From positions 1 to 15,510 of the forward strand of contig CAAGGJ010000042.1 in the NCBI GenBank assembly GCA_900769345.1: a stretch of 15,510 nucleotides of DNA, read 5' to 3'. The notes beneath the pieces are model-generated. The model was given only the letters and a program-made list of their open reading frames with translations, did not search any database and was not told the DNA's origin. A program made the translations under genes and the position numbers. Below are positions 14,445-15,510 of this stretch, piece by piece (positions within the stretch are counted from its first letter, which is position 1; every line of letters starts with the position of its first letter). Source of the DNA: Bacteroidales bacterium. GTDB taxonomy: Bacteria > Bacteroidota > Bacteroidia > Bacteroidales > Muribaculaceae.

Positions 14445-14519
14445 TTTTTAAAAATTTTGCAATAGCGAAGCATACATAAACCATTATATACCACTATTTT
14501 AATAAACAAACATCACAGC

Positions 14520-14636
14520 GACGCAAAAAATTTTTTTTATTGCGATGCAACTTTTTAAGCATCGTCATGCGTCTAACAAGTGAATCGATAGGTTACGAGC
14601 CTCGCGCTTCTGACTCATCGGTCACTAATGCGATGA
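14520..14636 (+). promoter_or_regulatory. Inverted repeats in the leader region of the DUF6249-like gene
   Basis: An outer stem GACGCA/TGCGTC (14520-14525, 14568-14573) encloses GCGATGC/GCATCGT (14542-14548, 14559-14565, one G-U pair, 10-nt loop). A second hairpin TCATCG/CGATGA (14615-14620, 14631-14636) also has a 10-nt loop. An alternative pairing CGCAA/TTGCG (14522-14526, 14540-14544) would compete with the inner stem. No TAnnTTTG box is found between 14445 and 14677, so the promoter and transcript start are unknown. Confidence 0.35.
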
Positions 14637-14677
14637 TTATAAATAATGTAAGAAACAAATAAAATCAATTTATCGGT

Positions 14678-15510
14678 ATGAAAAAAACTATCTTATCTCT
14701 AATCGTAGTGCTTGCTTCGGCAATAGGTGGCGGCAACGCTTATGCCGAAAACGCAAGCATCAACTTTCAAGGCGACACCCTTGAGATAGTAGATGGCTCC
14801 GACACCACCCGCGTTGCAGGCGCTCAAGCCATAGTATCTTCTATCTCCAAGGTACTCGACAAAGAAATTATCAACGAAGCCGTCGACAGCGATTACGATG
14901 ACAAAGAAGACGAAGAAAACAACTATGCACTTCAACAACGCTTGGCTATGGAACATAGTCGTCACGACATAGAAGGCGTGGCTGTAATCACCAGCATCGT
15001 GTTTGGTTCGCTTTTGCTCATCATCTTGGTTTGCTTATGGTTCTTCTATCTCAACCGCCGCAACAAATATCGCGTCATTGAGCGCGCTATCGAGAACGGT
15101 TACGAACTTCCACCTTCGTTCACAGGCAAATATCCTGCACCCAACCCTGTAGTGCCGCCTATGCCTAACCCGCAAGCTCCTTGCACTCCACAAAATCCTT
15201 ACTATCAGCCTCAGGCTCCTGCTGCACCTAACTGCCCGCCTATGGGCGCTCCCGCTCCTAATATGCAGCGCCCGGGTATGGTTCCACCGGCTACTAACGC
15301 CTATCAGCAGCCTCAAAGCGCACCTCGACCCGTTGCTCCGGGGCAATACAACATCGACGCTTTCAAGGGCGGTTTCATCTGGACTGTAATCGGCTTTGCT
15401 TTCGTGCTGTTCTTCTTATCTGTAGAAACTATACCTATGGCTGTACTCGGTTTGATTCCTATTATAATCGGTCTCGCCAAAATTGGCAGCGAATACTACA
15501 AACAACGTAA
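14678..15510 (+). CDS. DUF6249-like membrane protein with Pro/Gln-rich linker (3' truncated by window edge)
   Basis: The frame opens at ATG 14678 and stays open to the window end, giving 277 complete codons. A signal peptide (MKKTILSLIVVLASAIGGGN, cleavage near AYA-EN) is followed by a soluble part with an acidic patch (DYDDKEDEEN, 72-81). Next comes a transmembrane segment (about 101-124, VAVITSIVFGSLLLIILVCL), which is preceded by RHDIEG and followed by the basic NRRNKYRVIERAIENGYELP (126-145). Residues 153-222 are a Pro/Asn/Gln-rich low-complexity linker. Two further hydrophobic helices lie at about 232-248 and 252-270. The HDIEG-helix-NRRNKYRVIExAIENGxELP arrangement resembles Bacteroidetes DUF6249 proteins, of unknown function; my memory is that these sit near sigma-factor genes, which would be beyond the window edge. 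Membrane topology and role are inference. Confidence 0.8.
   Translation, partial: MKKTILSLIVVLASAIGGGNAYAENASINFQGDTLEIVDGSDTTRVAGAQAIVSSISKVLDKEIINEAVDSDYDDKEDEENNYALQQRLAMEHSRHDIEGVAVITSIVFGSLLLIILVCLWFFYLNRRNKYRVIERAIENGYELPPSFTGKYPAPNPVVPPMPNPQAPCTPQNPYYQPQAPAAPNCPPMGAPAPNMQRPGMVPPATNAYQQPQSAPRPVAPGQYNIDAFKGGFIWTVIGFAFVLFFLSVETIPMAVLGLIPIIIGLAKIGSEYYKQR

Noticed and set aside
14445..14466. A/T palindrome right after rnz as a terminator
   Set aside because: The self-complementary TTTTTAAAAA core leaves no loop and has no G/C stem, so it is not a convincing intrinsic terminator.

Overview
The window reads as a chromosomal segment of a Bacteroidales bacterium, plausibly Muribaculaceae or a Prevotella-like relative. 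The reasons are several. Promoters match the Bacteroidetes -33/-7 pattern (TTG, about 20 bp, TAnnTTTG). Shine-Dalgarno sequences are mostly absent. One protein ends in a type IX secretion-like C-terminal domain. There is an exported glycoside hydrolase family 2 beta-galactosidase, and a DUF6249-like protein of a Bacteroidetes type. The family assignment is inference. No insertion sequence, phage gene, CRISPR array, tRNA or rRNA was seen.

Layout. Positions 1-1081 (+) hold the 3' end of a serine beta-lactamase-like hydrolase gene whose stop overlaps (ATGA) the start of a DUF2148 ferredoxin-domain gene. Positions 1271-3800 (+) hold aroA (shikimate pathway), a small membrane-anchored Cys-containing protein 6 nt behind it, and an ABC-3 metal permease (ZnuB/MntB type). 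Positions 3885-10521 (-) hold three separately promoted envelope genes: a small outer-membrane beta-barrel, a 797-residue choice-of-anchor-J/CARDB-like protein with a T9SS-type tail, and a 1077-residue exported beta-galactosidase. Two intrinsic terminators separate them. Positions 10739-12906 (+) hold a small exported Cys/Lys-rich protein followed closely by ettA, the ABC-F translation factor. Positions 12907-13523 form the largest non-coding region. Positions 13524-14444 (+) encode ribonuclease Z (rnz). Positions 14678 to the end (+) hold a partial DUF6249-like membrane protein whose frame stays open at the window edge.

Most genes are housekeeping or envelope genes, and no single pathway ties the window together. 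The most interesting part is the 12.9-13.5 kb intergenic region. It contains a probable small RNA gene on the minus strand (promoter TTG-N19-TACCTTAG, about 73 nt, perfect-looking intrinsic terminator) divergent from the rnz promoter. It also holds two inverted repeats between the promoters, a run of degenerate ATCYGYG words, and a 14-bp direct repeat at 33-bp spacing. I see no clear new multi-gene system here; the small RNA candidate is the best lead.
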